The translations under genes and the position numbers were made by a program. The notes below the pieces were generated by a model that saw only the letters and a program-made list of their open reading frames with translations, was not told where the DNA came from and made no database searches. This document shows positions 36,433 through 45,345 of a DNA stretch of 64,000 bases, in pieces. Position 1 is the stretch's first letter; every line of letters begins with the position of its first letter. Source of the DNA: Nostoc desertorum CM1-VF14 (GTDB taxonomy: Bacteria; Cyanobacteriota; Cyanobacteriia; Cyanobacteriales; Nostocaceae); contig JAHHHR010000001.1 in NCBI GenBank assembly GCA_019359245.1, positions 310,001 to 374,000 of the forward strand. Direction: 5' to 3'.

Positions 36433-36482
36433 CGGGTTCACCAGTCACTCATGGGGGAAACCCCCAAGACCGCGCTGGTTCA
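36433..36482. repeat. Dispersed palindromic repeat, copy A
   Basis: The core 36442-36475 (CAGTCACTCATGGGGGAAAC, then CCCCAAGACCGCGC) recurs inverted at 50648-50682 with few changes. The centre folds as GGGGG/CCCCC with outer ends GGTTCACCAG/CTGGTTCAC. Confidence 0.75.
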
Positions 36483-36501
36483 CTAATGACTAATGACTAA
36501 A

Positions 36502-36744
36502 TTATGACTTCGGTTCACCCAGACCCGGAGTTTCTTCTTTATCAACCTTAGGTACAAAATCAGGACGCTCTTTGCTTTCCCAACCTGCGGGGCGTTTCGA
36601 GTTGTACCAAGCTATTGAACCAATGGTTACAGCAGCAATAAAACCAACGACATACACCAAGGTGAAAGCATAAGGAAAATGAGTACCATTTGTTGCGATT
36701 GAATCTGCTGCCTGCATCAATATGTGCATGAGTATATTCTCCAA
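36502..36744 (-). CDS. psb35: Psb35-like photosystem II assembly protein
   Basis: 80 residues with one membrane helix (FTLVYVVGFIAAVTIGSIAW) followed by YNSKRPAGWESKERPDFVPK, which matches the Synechocystis Ssl2148 family, named Psb35 and linked to CP47 during photosystem II assembly. Start is uncertain: ATG at 36744 or the second Met six codons in. Single gene on the minus strand, downstream of PBP1A's end region. Confidence 0.75.
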   Translation of the reverse strand: MENILMHILMQAADSIATNGTHFPYAFTLVYVVGFIAAVTIGSIAWYNSKRPAGWESKERPDFVPKVDKEETPGLGEPKS

Positions 36745-36831
36745 TGTTAAGTAACGCTACTTGACACACTATAGAATGAGCGTATCACTTAACATCCCTC
36801 TGGAGTTTAGTTTGAGCAACTTCATATTGCA

Positions 36832-36945
36832 TAGAAAAGAGGATGGGGGGCAGGGAGCAGGGGGGAGGGGGAGCAGAGGAAGAATAACAACTATATTATT
36901 GATTATTGTCCAATGCCCAATGCCCAATGCCCAATGCCCAATCCT
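36832..36945. repeat. G-rich repeat and CAATGCC heptamers
   Basis: The left part (36840-36882) is a G-rich run of the GGGGGAGCAGG type, the same class as the inserts in rsmB and ldpA. The right part holds four copies of CAATGCC. Between psb35 and PBP1A. Confidence 0.75.
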
Positions 36946-36953
36946 CACTTTCA

Positions 36954-39197
36954 TTAATTAGAAGGTCTAAGCCTATCCCGCCAGGATGGCTGTGATGATG
37001 AAGAATCGGAACTATTGCCGGAAGAGGAAGATCGCCGAGTTCTTCGAGGTGGGGGAGAATCAGATTCTACTGTTCTAGATCGCCGCCGTCCACTAGATGA
37101 CTCTGAGGAAGAGTTATTGGAACTTGATTCTTGGCTGCGATCGCGCCTTCTCCGTCTTGGGGTATAATCGGTCGATTGCTGTTCTTCTTGAGAATAACTC
37201 CTCCTCCTTCTACGTCTCCTAGATGAACCACTCTCCTCAGAATTTCTAGCACTTTCCCCTTTTGAATCATCATTAGAAGAAATAGAACGATTCAGCACTT
37301 GTTTGGGCTTGATGGACTGGGCCTTAATAGTACCTTTACGACCTTCTAACTTAGGGCGTTTAGGAAACTTTTCTACGGGCATCCCTTCTACCGCTTTTGC
37401 CATAAATTCACGCCAAGTGTAAGCCGCACTACCACTACTGCCGTATGTGGGGCGGTTATCATCGTTACCTAGCCAGACCCCTGTCACCATCTGAGGAATG
37501 TAGCCAATAAACCATAAATCGCGGGCTTCGTCGGAAGTGCCTGTCTTGCCAGCAACTTGTCTATTACCTAATTGAGCAGCAGCACCAGTCCCCGCTTCTA
37601 CGACGTTGCGTAGCATCCAAGTCATGATGGCGGCACTGTCAGCATCAAGGGCGCGTTTTGATTTGAAATTAGCTGACCAAATTACCTTGCCTTGACGGTT
37701 GAGGATGCGAGTAATACCATGAGGCTCTATATGCAATCCCTGAGTAGCAAAGCTGCCATAGGCACTGGTCAACTCTAGCAGATTGACTTCATTTGAGCCG
37801 AGAGCCAAGGAGTAGGTGGGCTTGAGTTCAGATTTTATCCCCATATCATGGGCAAGTTTAATCGTTGGCGTAAATCCCACATCAATCAATGTCTTTACCG
37901 CAATAACATTAATAGAGCGGGTGAGGGCATCTCGGATGTTCATCGAACCCCGAAACCTTTCACTATAGTTTTTCGGTTCGTAGCCGTCTACGACAAAGGG
38001 CGCATCTTCGTAACTATCGTAGGGACTTTTACCGCTAGCGATCGCAGTTGCATATACAAACCCTTTAAATGTCGATCCTGGCTGACGCTGTGCCTGGGTA
38101 ACTCGATTAAACTGGTTTTTACCAAAATCTTTTCCCCCAACCATTGCCTTAATTTCACCGTTACGGGGGTCAATGGCTACCATTGATGCTTGCTTAAAGT
38201 TTTCCCAGCGTCCTTGATTTCGCAGCGTTTTGGCAACCGCCTCTTCTGCAACTTTCTGCCAAGTTTGATTCAGCGTGGTTTCCACTACTAATCCTCCATT
38301 CGCTAGCACATCAGAAGAAACGTACTTCGACAATTCTTTTTGGATGTAGCTGGTAAAGTAGGGCGATTCTACTTGCACTCGTTTGGGCAAACTGCTTTTG
38401 AGAGTTAGCGATTCTTGGGCTGCTGCCTGCCTTTGCTCTGGTGTAATTACTTTATCTTCTTCCATCCGTAACAATACCAAATTTCGCCGCCGTTTTGCAG
38501 CTTCTGGATTCTTGTCTGGAGCATATAAGCTAGGAGCAGGAGCTAATCCAGCAATCATTGCCATTTCCGCAAGAGTAAGCTGGTCTGGTGATTTACTAAA
38601 ATATACCCAGGATGCATCTGCCACACCATAAGCTCCACCTCCCAAATAAACCAGATTCAGGTAACGCTCTAAAATCTGATCTTTGGTTAATTCATTCTCC
38701 ATTTTTTGGGCTAGGCGGACTTCCTTAAGTTTGCGCCAGATTGTCTGTTCTTGTTTCAAAAACAGAATCCGGGCTAGCTGTTGGGTGATGGTACTAGCAC
38801 CTTCAACCACACCTTGCGATCGCAAATTATTCAAACCCGCTCTGACAATCCCTTGAGGATCAACTCCATTGTGTTGCTTGAATCTTCTATCTTCTGAGGC
38901 GATAAAAGCTTTTTTTAAATTATCTGGTATTTGTTCCAGGTTTAGCTGTTCTCTGGCAGTTTCACCTTGTTGTTGTAATATGGTTCCATCGGCAGCTTTG
39001 ATGGTCAGTGTTTGCTCTCTAACTACGGCATTCAACTCGGCCTGATCTGGCAAAGTCTGATCTATCAAACTAATGCCGTAGATCAAGGCAACTATCCCAC
39101 CACCTAAACCCAAGCCTGCCCAAAACCATAAGCGACGATAGAGTGCTTTACCGCGAGTTGCCTGATTGGCCTTCATCCTAGATGGTAAAATTTTCAT
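36954..39197 (-). CDS. Penicillin-binding protein 1A (bifunctional)
   Basis: 747 residues. One N-terminal membrane anchor (about 27-47). The GT51 glycosyltransferase domain (about 70-245) has FIASEDRRFKQHNGVDPQG and EGASTITQQLARILF. The transpeptidase domain (about 320-610) has PGSTFK with Ser near 375 and KTGTSDEARD near 551. It polymerises and cross-links peptidoglycan. The last 130 residues are Arg/Ser-rich and disordered. Its ATG overlaps the stop of a small upstream frame (ATGA). Confidence 0.93.
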   Translation of the reverse strand: MKILPSRMKANQATRGKALYRRLWFWAGLGLGGGIVALIYGISLIDQTLPDQAELNAVVREQTLTIKAADGTILQQQGETAREQLNLEQIPDNLKKAFIASEDRRFKQHNGVDPQGIVRAGLNNLRSQGVVEGASTITQQLARILFLKQEQTIWRKLKEVRLAQKMENELTKDQILERYLNLVYLGGGAYGVADASWVYFSKSPDQLTLAEMAMIAGLAPAPSLYAPDKNPEAAKRRRNLVLLRMEEDKVITPEQRQAAAQESLTLKSSLPKRVQVESPYFTSYIQKELSKYVSSDVLANGGLVVETTLNQTWQKVAEEAVAKTLRNQGRWENFKQASMVAIDPRNGEIKAMVGGKDFGKNQFNRVTQAQRQPGSTFKGFVYATAIASGKSPYDSYEDAPFVVDGYEPKNYSERFRGSMNIRDALTRSINVIAVKTLIDVGFTPTIKLAHDMGIKSELKPTYSLALGSNEVNLLELTSAYGSFATQGLHIEPHGITRILNRQGKVIWSANFKSKRALDADSAAIMTWMLRNVVEAGTGAAAQLGNRQVAGKTGTSDEARDLWFIGYIPQMVTGVWLGNDDNRPTYGSSGSAAYTWREFMAKAVEGMPVEKFPKRPKLEGRKGTIKAQSIKPKQVLNRSISSNDDSKGESARNSEESGSSRRRRRRRSYSQEEQQSTDYTPRRRRRDRSQESSSNNSSSESSSGRRRSRTVESDSPPPRRTRRSSSSGNSSDSSSSQPSWRDRLRPSN

Positions 39198-39367
39198 TTG
39201 CTCAGTAACTGCCTCGGCTGCGCCAGATTTTTTGGTGGTAAGCTTTCATTTGTTCCACCTTGTCCAGAGTCACTCAAATTAGTTGGTCTTCGTTTGAACC
39301 AGGAGGTAAGCTTACCCACATCAGTTCCTCGCTCAAAGTAGTAACTATAATAACCACGATCAATCAA
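39194..39367 (-). CDS. Small frame coupled to PBP1A
   Basis: 57 codons from TTG (39367), ending in an ATGA overlap with PBP1A. The frame stays open upstream to a stop near 39390, including an ATA codon that could be a lost ATG (reading ITPKLIDRGYYSYYFERG). The peptide continues TDVGKLTSWFKRRPTN. It is protein-like but I do not recognise it. It could be a translated leader, a small partner, or the end of a decayed gene. Confidence 0.4.
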   Translation of the reverse strand: MIDRGYYSYYFERGTDVGKLTSWFKRRPTNLSDSGQGGTNESLPPKNLAQPRQLLSK

Positions 39368-39588
39368 CTTTGGGGTTATAGCACCACCTCTGTGTTAGTA
39401 TAATATCCTATAAATAATTAACTAAATTCACCACAGAATAAATGTTTTTTATGTTTAGTTAATTGAGTTTTGTAAAAATACTGCAACTTTGATAACTATT
39501 TGGAATATAAAAATTATCGTCATTGGGAACAAGTGCAACGAAGTATCCCTACACACAGCCCGAAAACAGCTTACTTCAGGAGAGCGTG

Positions 39589-40104
39589 ATGCCTAAGGCA
39601 AACCACGCCGAAGCAGAGCTAAGAAGAAGTGCCGTTGCTCTTGGTAGTAATATTGGTGATTCACAGACAATTTTAGAAGCAGCTATAGAAACTTTAGCCC
39701 AAACTCCGGGTATTTTCTTAGAAGCTAGATCCAATTGGTACAAAACCAAAGCTGTGGGGCCACCACAACCAGATTACCTAAATGGCTGCGTCACATTGTA
39801 TGTAGAAATGCTACCACAGCAGTTATTAGAAATTTTGTTAGGAATTGAACAACAATTTGGGCGTGTGCGTCAGGAACGCTGGGGGCCACGAATCCTAGAT
39901 TTAGATTTGTTATTATTTGATGACTTTATTGTGGATACACCAAAACTCCAGATTCCTCATCCACGAATGCGGGATCGGGCCTTTGTGTTAGTACCACTGG
40001 CAGAAATTGCCCCAGATTGGATAGAACCAGTATCCGGGTGTGTTATTAAAGAACTGCTGAAAGAGGTAGACTGTTCTGATGTACATTTATTGATGGGCAA
40101 TTAG
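39589..40104 (+). CDS. folK: HPPK, folate biosynthesis kinase
   Basis: 171 residues from ATG 39589, with CAGGAG seven bases upstream; a longer frame from 39523 is unlikely. It transfers pyrophosphate from ATP to 6-hydroxymethyl-dihydropterin. Signatures are ALGSNIGDSQ near the start and RWGPRILDLDLLLFDD in the middle, with HPRMRDRAFVLVPLAEIAPD near the end. The Nudix gene follows after 68 bases on the same strand. Confidence 0.92.
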   Translation: MPKANHAEAELRRSAVALGSNIGDSQTILEAAIETLAQTPGIFLEARSNWYKTKAVGPPQPDYLNGCVTLYVEMLPQQLLEILLGIEQQFGRVRQERWGPRILDLDLLLFDDFIVDTPKLQIPHPRMRDRAFVLVPLAEIAPDWIEPVSGCVIKELLKEVDCSDVHLLMGN

Positions 40105-40172
40105 AATTACCATCCTTAAACGCAGAAGAACGCTGATTTCACCTCTGTTTCACAGATAATCAGAATTATACT

Positions 40173-40721
40173 ATGCCATTAGGTAGAGAATTACCACAAC
40201 TACTAAAACAACGCTTGTTTTATAAAGGACGCAAGTTTGATTTTGAAGTTAATCGCTTGCGTTTGCCTAATAAATCGGAAGGAGAATGGGAATGTATTCG
40301 TCACCCTGGTGGTGCTTTAGCTGTGCCGGTGACGCCAGAGGGCAAACTTGTACTCGTGCGCCAGTATCGTTTTGCAATTCAAGGACGCATATTAGAATTT
40401 CCGGCAGGGACATTGGAAATAAATGAAGATCCTTTAGAGACGATACAGCGTGAAATAGAAGAAGAAACTGGCTATAGTGCCCAAAAATGGGACAAATTAG
40501 GCGAATTTTTCTTAGCGCCTGGTTATTCTGATGAAATTATCTATGCTTTTCTGGCACGAGATTTAGAAAAGCTGGAGACACCACCACCACAAGATGGAGA
40601 CGAGGATATCGAAACTGTATTTTTGACTCCCGAAGAATTAGAGAAGGCTATTTTAGAGGGAGAGCCGGTAGATGCTAAATCAATTGCTAGCTTCTTTCTG
40701 GCGCGTCCGTTTTTGATTTAA
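40173..40721 (+). CDS. Nudix hydrolase, ADP-ribose-pyrophosphatase-like
   Basis: 182 residues. The Nudix box is complete (GTLEINEDPLETIQREIEEE, then TGY). Upstream is VRQYRFAIQGRILEFPAG, typical of ADP-ribose pyrophosphatases. It cleaves nucleoside diphosphates linked to a sugar. Likely co-transcribed with folK. A 10-bp hairpin follows the stop. Confidence 0.85.
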   Translation: MPLGRELPQLLKQRLFYKGRKFDFEVNRLRLPNKSEGEWECIRHPGGALAVPVTPEGKLVLVRQYRFAIQGRILEFPAGTLEINEDPLETIQREIEEETGYSAQKWDKLGEFFLAPGYSDEIIYAFLARDLEKLETPPPQDGDEDIETVFLTPEELEKAILEGEPVDAKSIASFFLARPFLI

Positions 40722-40735
40722 CCATAACGCGGAAG

Positions 40736-40764
40736 TCCCCACCCTCAGCCTAGCAGGGTGGGGA
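40736..40764. terminator. 10-bp hairpin after the Nudix gene
   Basis: Perfect arms TCCCCACCCT (40736-40745) and AGGGTGGGGA (40755-40764). There is no T-run, so it may be a transcript-stabilising hairpin or a relic end of an insertion element (GCGGAAG and AAGCGGACG flank it). Confidence 0.55.
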
Positions 40765-40885
40765 TAGGAAGCGGACGACGAAAGCACCCCCGACTAATAT
40801 CAACCGTCAGATTGATCAGGGAGTGGGGTGTTTGATAGCGCAGCGTAAAGCCTGCGGCATGGCTATGTTTAGAGCATCGGAGTCG

Positions 40886-41029
40886 TCATTTTTTGTATTT
40901 GGCAACGTCAATCCAGTCTTCAACCAATTGGGTAACTGTTTTTTCTTTGACTTCTGCATAGAGCTTGAGTTTATCGTATCTTCTCTGAGAAAGCCTAATT
41001 CTGATAGATTTTTCCTTGACTGGATGCAA
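40886..41029 (-). CDS. Ribbon-helix-helix-like small protein, possible antitoxin
   Basis: 47 codons from TTG at 41029. The peptide VKEKSIRIRLSQRRYDKL, then LYAEVKEKTVTQLVEDWI, has the strand-helix-helix pattern of CopG/Arc-type DNA-binding antitoxins. It lies six bases after the stop of the WD40/J gene and is in the same frame. No ATG is present. It may be a real short gene with a weak start, or a relic. Confidence 0.5.
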   Translation of the reverse strand: MHPVKEKSIRIRLSQRRYDKLKLYAEVKEKTVTQLVEDWIDVAKYKK

Positions 41030-41035
41030 GATAAT

Positions 41036-42820
41036 TTATTTATCAAAGTTAATATATTTGTGAGCGTTGAAATGCTCCTGGAATTCTTTATAAGCTTGAT
41101 TAATTGCTTGCATCGAAGCTTTTGCGATCGCAGAATTATTGACATCAGGATGATACTGTCTTGCTAATCGGCGGTAGGCGAATTTGACAAGATTGGGATA
41201 ATCGCTCTGATTTACACCCAACACTTCCCACCATTCCCCAGATAGTACAGAGTCGAGAGTAAATTGATCAAAGCTTTGCACTTGACTCCAAACCTTAATG
41301 CTTCCGCCATTACCGCCACTTACCAGTGTCTTGCCATCAGAACTGAAAGCAACAGGACTACAGCCAGAGAGAGTTTGTAGTACTTCCCCAGTGTCGAGGT
41401 TCCAAAGTTTTATAATACCGTCTCTGCTGCTACTGGCGAGGGTTTTTCCATCGGGGCTGATGGCAACAGACAAAACCGCCGTTGAGTGTCCAGTCAGAGT
41501 GGAGATTAATTTTCCAGTTTGGAGATTCCACAGCTTTATTGTGGTGTCTGTGCTACCACTAATAAGAGTTTGACTGTTAAGACTGATGGCAACTGTATTT
41601 ACTGCTGCCAAATTTTCAGTGAGAATGTAGCGCTGTTGCCAAGTTTCGACATCCCAAAGCCTAATACTTTTATCAGCACTACTGCTTGCAAGAGTTTTAC
41701 CATCGGGACTAATGACAACTGATAAAACTGCATCTGAATGTCCATTCAAAGTGCGTTTTATTGTTCCCGTGTAGCGTCCCCAAATTCTTATAGTCTTATC
41801 GGCACTACCACTAGCAAGAATTGCCCCATCAGGGCTGTAGGCAATCGAGTTAATAAAACCATTATGACTATAGGGAGAGTTTAAATAAAAGAATGTACGG
41901 TGAAATTTTTTTGTGTCCATCTGCCAACTGCTGATTTTGCAATCGACACTACCACTTGCAATCTGCTGTCCATCAGGGCTGATAGCAACAGATAAAACTG
42001 CCTCAGCTTGTCCAGAAAACGTGTAAAGCCATTTACCTGTTTTCAAGTTCCACAAATTAACTTGTCTATCATCACTGCCACTAATCAAGGTAGTACTATC
42101 AGGAGTGATAGCGATCGCATTAACTGCCGCTAAGTGACTTTTGAGCGTACGTACACATCTCCAGGTTTCAGGTAGCTGGGTTGTCAGAGATATTCTTTCT
42201 GTTTCAATATTGGGAATAGAAGGTTTAGGGGTAACAAATCCTGATTTTTTCTTGAATTCAGCCTTAAGTGCTTGTAACTCATCTTCGACTTCCAAAACAG
42301 CAAATTTTTGGTTGAGATCCTTACCAGACAAAAATGCTTCCAATTCCATCACTGCTTCGGAATAGGCATCTATCAGCAAAACTTTCTCTTCCATCCGCTC
42401 AAAAAGCTGTGCTGGAGTTTCGCTAATTTCCGATTCATCTAACAGTTTGGCAATACCAAAGGCGGCGAGTCCCACCACTGCACCAATTCCCGCCATCGGT
42501 ACTGCACCAATCCCAAATGCCAGCCCTACTTTAGGTGCGACTAAACCCATACCACCGACGACGCTATAAACACCAGCACCGCCGACTGCACCAATTCCCA
42601 TTGTAGCGAAAGCAGCTGCATCTCCCTGTGCGATCGCATTAATTGCACCATAAGCAGCTGCACCAGCCACAGCGCCAGCAGCCACTACAGGAGTTGCACC
42701 AATGCCGACTGCACCAAATCCGCCTGCTAATCCTATCCCGCCTACCGTTGCGGAAACACCAGCACCTGCTATGGTTCCGCCTGCAATAAATACTGCGCCT
42801 GTTTTAGAGTTTTGTGTCAC
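41036..42820 (-). CDS. Membrane / PspA-tail / WD40 / J-domain protein
   Basis: 594 residues with an order I have not met before. Residues 1-127 are Gly/Ala-rich hydrophobic, a glycine-zipper membrane zone. Residues 134-190 (AQLFERMEEKVLLIDAYSEA, then KFAVLEVEDELQALKAEF) match the last helices of PspA/Vipp1. Residues about 217-525 hold seven WD40 repeats (SPDGKTLASSSADKSIRLWD and variants). Residues about 533-588 are a J domain with the HPD motif at 557-559, which stimulates DnaK. It lies 81 bases after the PspA-like gene and should share its transcript. Likely a membrane-associated stress scaffold that recruits Hsp70. Confidence 0.85.
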   Translation of the reverse strand: MTQNSKTGAVFIAGGTIAGAGVSATVGGIGLAGGFGAVGIGATPVVAAGAVAGAAAYGAINAIAQGDAAAFATMGIGAVGGAGVYSVVGGMGLVAPKVGLAFGIGAVPMAGIGAVVGLAAFGIAKLLDESEISETPAQLFERMEEKVLLIDAYSEAVMELEAFLSGKDLNQKFAVLEVEDELQALKAEFKKKSGFVTPKPSIPNIETERISLTTQLPETWRCVRTLKSHLAAVNAIAITPDSTTLISGSDDRQVNLWNLKTGKWLYTFSGQAEAVLSVAISPDGQQIASGSVDCKISSWQMDTKKFHRTFFYLNSPYSHNGFINSIAYSPDGAILASGSADKTIRIWGRYTGTIKRTLNGHSDAVLSVVISPDGKTLASSSADKSIRLWDVETWQQRYILTENLAAVNTVAISLNSQTLISGSTDTTIKLWNLQTGKLISTLTGHSTAVLSVAISPDGKTLASSSRDGIIKLWNLDTGEVLQTLSGCSPVAFSSDGKTLVSGGNGGSIKVWSQVQSFDQFTLDSVLSGEWWEVLGVNQSDYPNLVKFAYRRLARQYHPDVNNSAIAKASMQAINQAYKEFQEHFNAHKYINFDK

Positions 42821-42901
42821 TGATTTTTGTTTTTGAAGAGGAACAAACTAGGAAAAAAGAAGGCACGTGCGATGCCTACGGCGGGCTGCGCCTACGCATT
42901 T

Positions 42902-43735
42902 CTATAATTCCTCATCTGCGACGATACTTTCTAAAGCAATCAGGTTTCGTAGAAGGATATCTACTGTTGCTCCCTGCTGTTGAAGCTGAGTTTGAAGAAT
43001 AAGCACAATTTTATTTTGAACTTTTTTATTCACTACAGCTTGAAGGGTCAAATCATCATCATCGTTTTTCAAAGCTGTCTGAGCTTCTTCGTTCCAGTAT
43101 TTAGCTTCTTTCTGCGCTTTTTCAAAATCTTTCTGAATACCTTCTTGATTAGCGATAGCATTGTTTACAGCTTCTTGTGTCTCATGAATAGCATCTAATA
43201 AAATTACTTTTTTCTCTGTAGCTAGTTCTTGAGTTTTAGATGATAGAAATAGTTCTTCTTTAAGTCGCTGTAATTCATCATCAACATCTTCAAAGCCAAT
43301 AAATGACTGTAAAATATTTTTTGTAGGAGCTTCTATTTCTAAGAGTTTATTTTCTATAGGTTCAAAAGCACTAATAGTCTCACTGATTTTATGCTTGCTA
43401 CGTAATACTTCATACTGTGCTTCTGAAACCTTTTTCTCCCAAGATGCCAAACTACTTTTAATTGCGTCTACTTGTGGTTGTTGCTCTTCTACCAAAGTTT
43501 TTAGCCTACTAGCAATTGCTTGGTATCGTTCATTTTGGAATTTTGCTTGGCTAATTAAATCCTGATTACTTCCTTCCAAAGCTAGTTGATATTCTTGTTC
43601 CCATTTATCAGCTTCCGCTTGAGATTTTGCATAGTCTCGTTGAGCAATTTCTTGGGCTGCTCGGGAGTGGCTTGCTCCTTTGCGTAACTTTCGTAGCGCA
43701 TCCTCTGATGATTGATTTTGGTCGTAAAGTCCCAT
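42902..43735 (-). CDS. Tandem PspA/Vipp1-like coiled-coil protein
   Basis: 277 residues, almost all coiled coil. The first unit (about 30-165) has AEADKWEQEYQLALEGSNQD and ends with the tail DVDDELQRLKEEL. The second unit (about 185-271) has EAKYWNEEAQTALKNDDDD and LLRNLIALES, then stops; it lacks the tail helices, which are found instead in the next protein. PspA and Vipp1 are ESCRT-III-like membrane-remodelling proteins. No N-terminal amphipathic helix of Vipp1 type is clear. Confidence 0.75.
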   Translation of the reverse strand: MGLYDQNQSSEDALRKLRKGASHSRAAQEIAQRDYAKSQAEADKWEQEYQLALEGSNQDLISQAKFQNERYQAIASRLKTLVEEQQPQVDAIKSSLASWEKKVSEAQYEVLRSKHKISETISAFEPIENKLLEIEAPTKNILQSFIGFEDVDDELQRLKEELFLSSKTQELATEKKVILLDAIHETQEAVNNAIANQEGIQKDFEKAQKEAKYWNEEAQTALKNDDDDLTLQAVVNKKVQNKIVLILQTQLQQQGATVDILLRNLIALESIVADEEL

Positions 43736-43947
43736 AAGTTTATCTGAGTAGTCTTATTACCCAGAGCGTAGACTGATTAATACTATTGCGTCTTCGTAAA
43801 AATTACTTAAGCCTTGACTCTTGCTTTTAATGCTACGTCAGAAAAACCTCAGTACAATATTTCATTAATTTGTAGCGAATTATTAGGTAAAACTCTGCGA
43901 TACTCCGCGTTTACTTTGCGTTCCTCTGCGTTTAAAAACATTACGAG

Positions 43948-44142
43948 CTAATTTGCCAAAACACACAGCGCTAATGTTCAAACTCTAGCAACTGCTTCTG
44001 CTCGTGTCTGCCCGTAAGCCCACACACCAGTAAAACTAATCGCTTCTGCTAGAAATCGCCCATCCTCTTCTTGTTCAATCTCTATCGTCAAGTTCACAGC
44101 CAGTGAAGGTATTGTAATAAAAGTGATTCCTGGATAAAACAA
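43948..44142 (-). pseudogene. HicB-family antitoxin relic
   Basis: Reading from 44142 (TTG, no ATG): LTIEIEQEEDGRFLAEAI, then GVWAYGQTRAEAVARV and a TGA at 43978-43980. After the stop the same frame continues TLALCVLAN, which aligns with the usual ALALRVIAD end of this HicB family. So an in-frame stop and a lost start mark decay. Its start is only nine bases from bciB on the other strand. Confidence 0.7.
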
Positions 44143-44151
44143 AAAATTTAT

Positions 44152-45345
44152 ATGACCTCAGTTTCTCCTCACAAAAAAGCCAGAGCCTTAAAATCTACCA
44201 GCCGCCGCCCTGCTAAAGAACTCTGTAGCGAGTGCGGACTATGTGATACATACTATATTCACTATGTCAAGGAAGCCTGCGCTTTTATTAATCAGCAAAT
44301 AGGCGAACTTGAAGAAGAAACACACACGCGATCGCGCCATCTCGATAACCCTGATGAACTCTACTTTGGTGTTCACCAAGACATGATGGCGGCGCGGAAA
44401 CAACAGCCCATCGAAGGCGCACAATGGACGGGTATTGTTAGCAGCATTGCCATTGAAATGCTCAATCGCGGCATAGTTGAAGGTGTCGTCTGCGTGCAAA
44501 ATACCAAAGAAGACCGCTTTCAACCCATGCCCGTCATCGCCCGTACTCCAGAAGAAATACTAGCGGCGCGGGTAAATAAACCAACGCTTTCGCCTAACCT
44601 TTCTGTGTTGGAACAGATAGAGAAATCAGGGATGAAGCGACTATTAGTAATTGGTGTTGGTTGCCAAATCCAGGCATTACGAGCCGTAGAAAAACAACTT
44701 GGTTTAGAAAAGCTGTATGTTTTAGGTACGCCCTGCGTAGATAATGTTAACCGTGCCGGACTGCAAAAATTCTTAGAAACCACCAGCCGATCGCCTGATA
44801 CAGTTGTGCATTACGAATTCATGCAAGACTTCCGGGTTCACTTCAAACATGAGGATGGCTCATCGGAAACTGTGCCTTTCTTTGGTTTGAAGACAAACCA
44901 ACTCAAAGATGTCTTTGCCCCATCTTGTATGAGTTGCTTTGATTATGTCAACTCCCTAGCCGATTTAGTCGTTGGCTACATGGGCGCACCCTTCGGCTGG
45001 CAATGGATTGTAGTTAGAAATGATACTGGTAAGGAAATGCTGGATTTGGTAAAAGACCAGTTAGACACCCAACCAGTAATGTCTAAAGGCAACCGCAAAG
45101 AAGCTGTACAGCAAAGTATTCCCGCTTACGATAAAGGCGTTACCCTCCCCATGTGGGCAGCAAAACTCATGGGTGTGGTCATCGAAAAAATTGGCCCCAA
45201 GGGTTTAGAATATGCGCGGTTTTCCATTGATTCTCACTTCACTCGGAATTATTTGTATGTGAAGCGAAATCATCCAGAAAAGTTAGAAGCGCACGTTCCA
45301 GAGTTTGCCAAGCGTATTGTGGGGCAATATAAATTACCAGAATAA
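44152..45345 (+). CDS. bciB: Ferredoxin-type divinyl (proto)chlorophyllide 8-vinyl-reductase
   Basis: 397 residues, F420-hydrogenase-beta-subunit family. It reduces the 8-vinyl group in chlorophyll synthesis using ferredoxin. N-terminal Fe-S cysteines are C25, C28 and C31 (ELCSECGLCDTY); more are in VIGVGCQIQALR, VLGTPCVDNVNR and FAPSCMSCFDYVNSLADLVV. The homologue in Synechocystis is Slr1923. Single gene; a HicB relic lies just upstream on the other strand. Confidence 0.92.
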   Translation: MTSVSPHKKARALKSTSRRPAKELCSECGLCDTYYIHYVKEACAFINQQIGELEEETHTRSRHLDNPDELYFGVHQDMMAARKQQPIEGAQWTGIVSSIAIEMLNRGIVEGVVCVQNTKEDRFQPMPVIARTPEEILAARVNKPTLSPNLSVLEQIEKSGMKRLLVIGVGCQIQALRAVEKQLGLEKLYVLGTPCVDNVNRAGLQKFLETTSRSPDTVVHYEFMQDFRVHFKHEDGSSETVPFFGLKTNQLKDVFAPSCMSCFDYVNSLADLVVGYMGAPFGWQWIVVRNDTGKEMLDLVKDQLDTQPVMSKGNRKEAVQQSIPAYDKGVTLPMWAAKLMGVVIEKIGPKGLEYARFSIDSHFTRNYLYVKRNHPEKLEAHVPEFAKRIVGQYKLPE

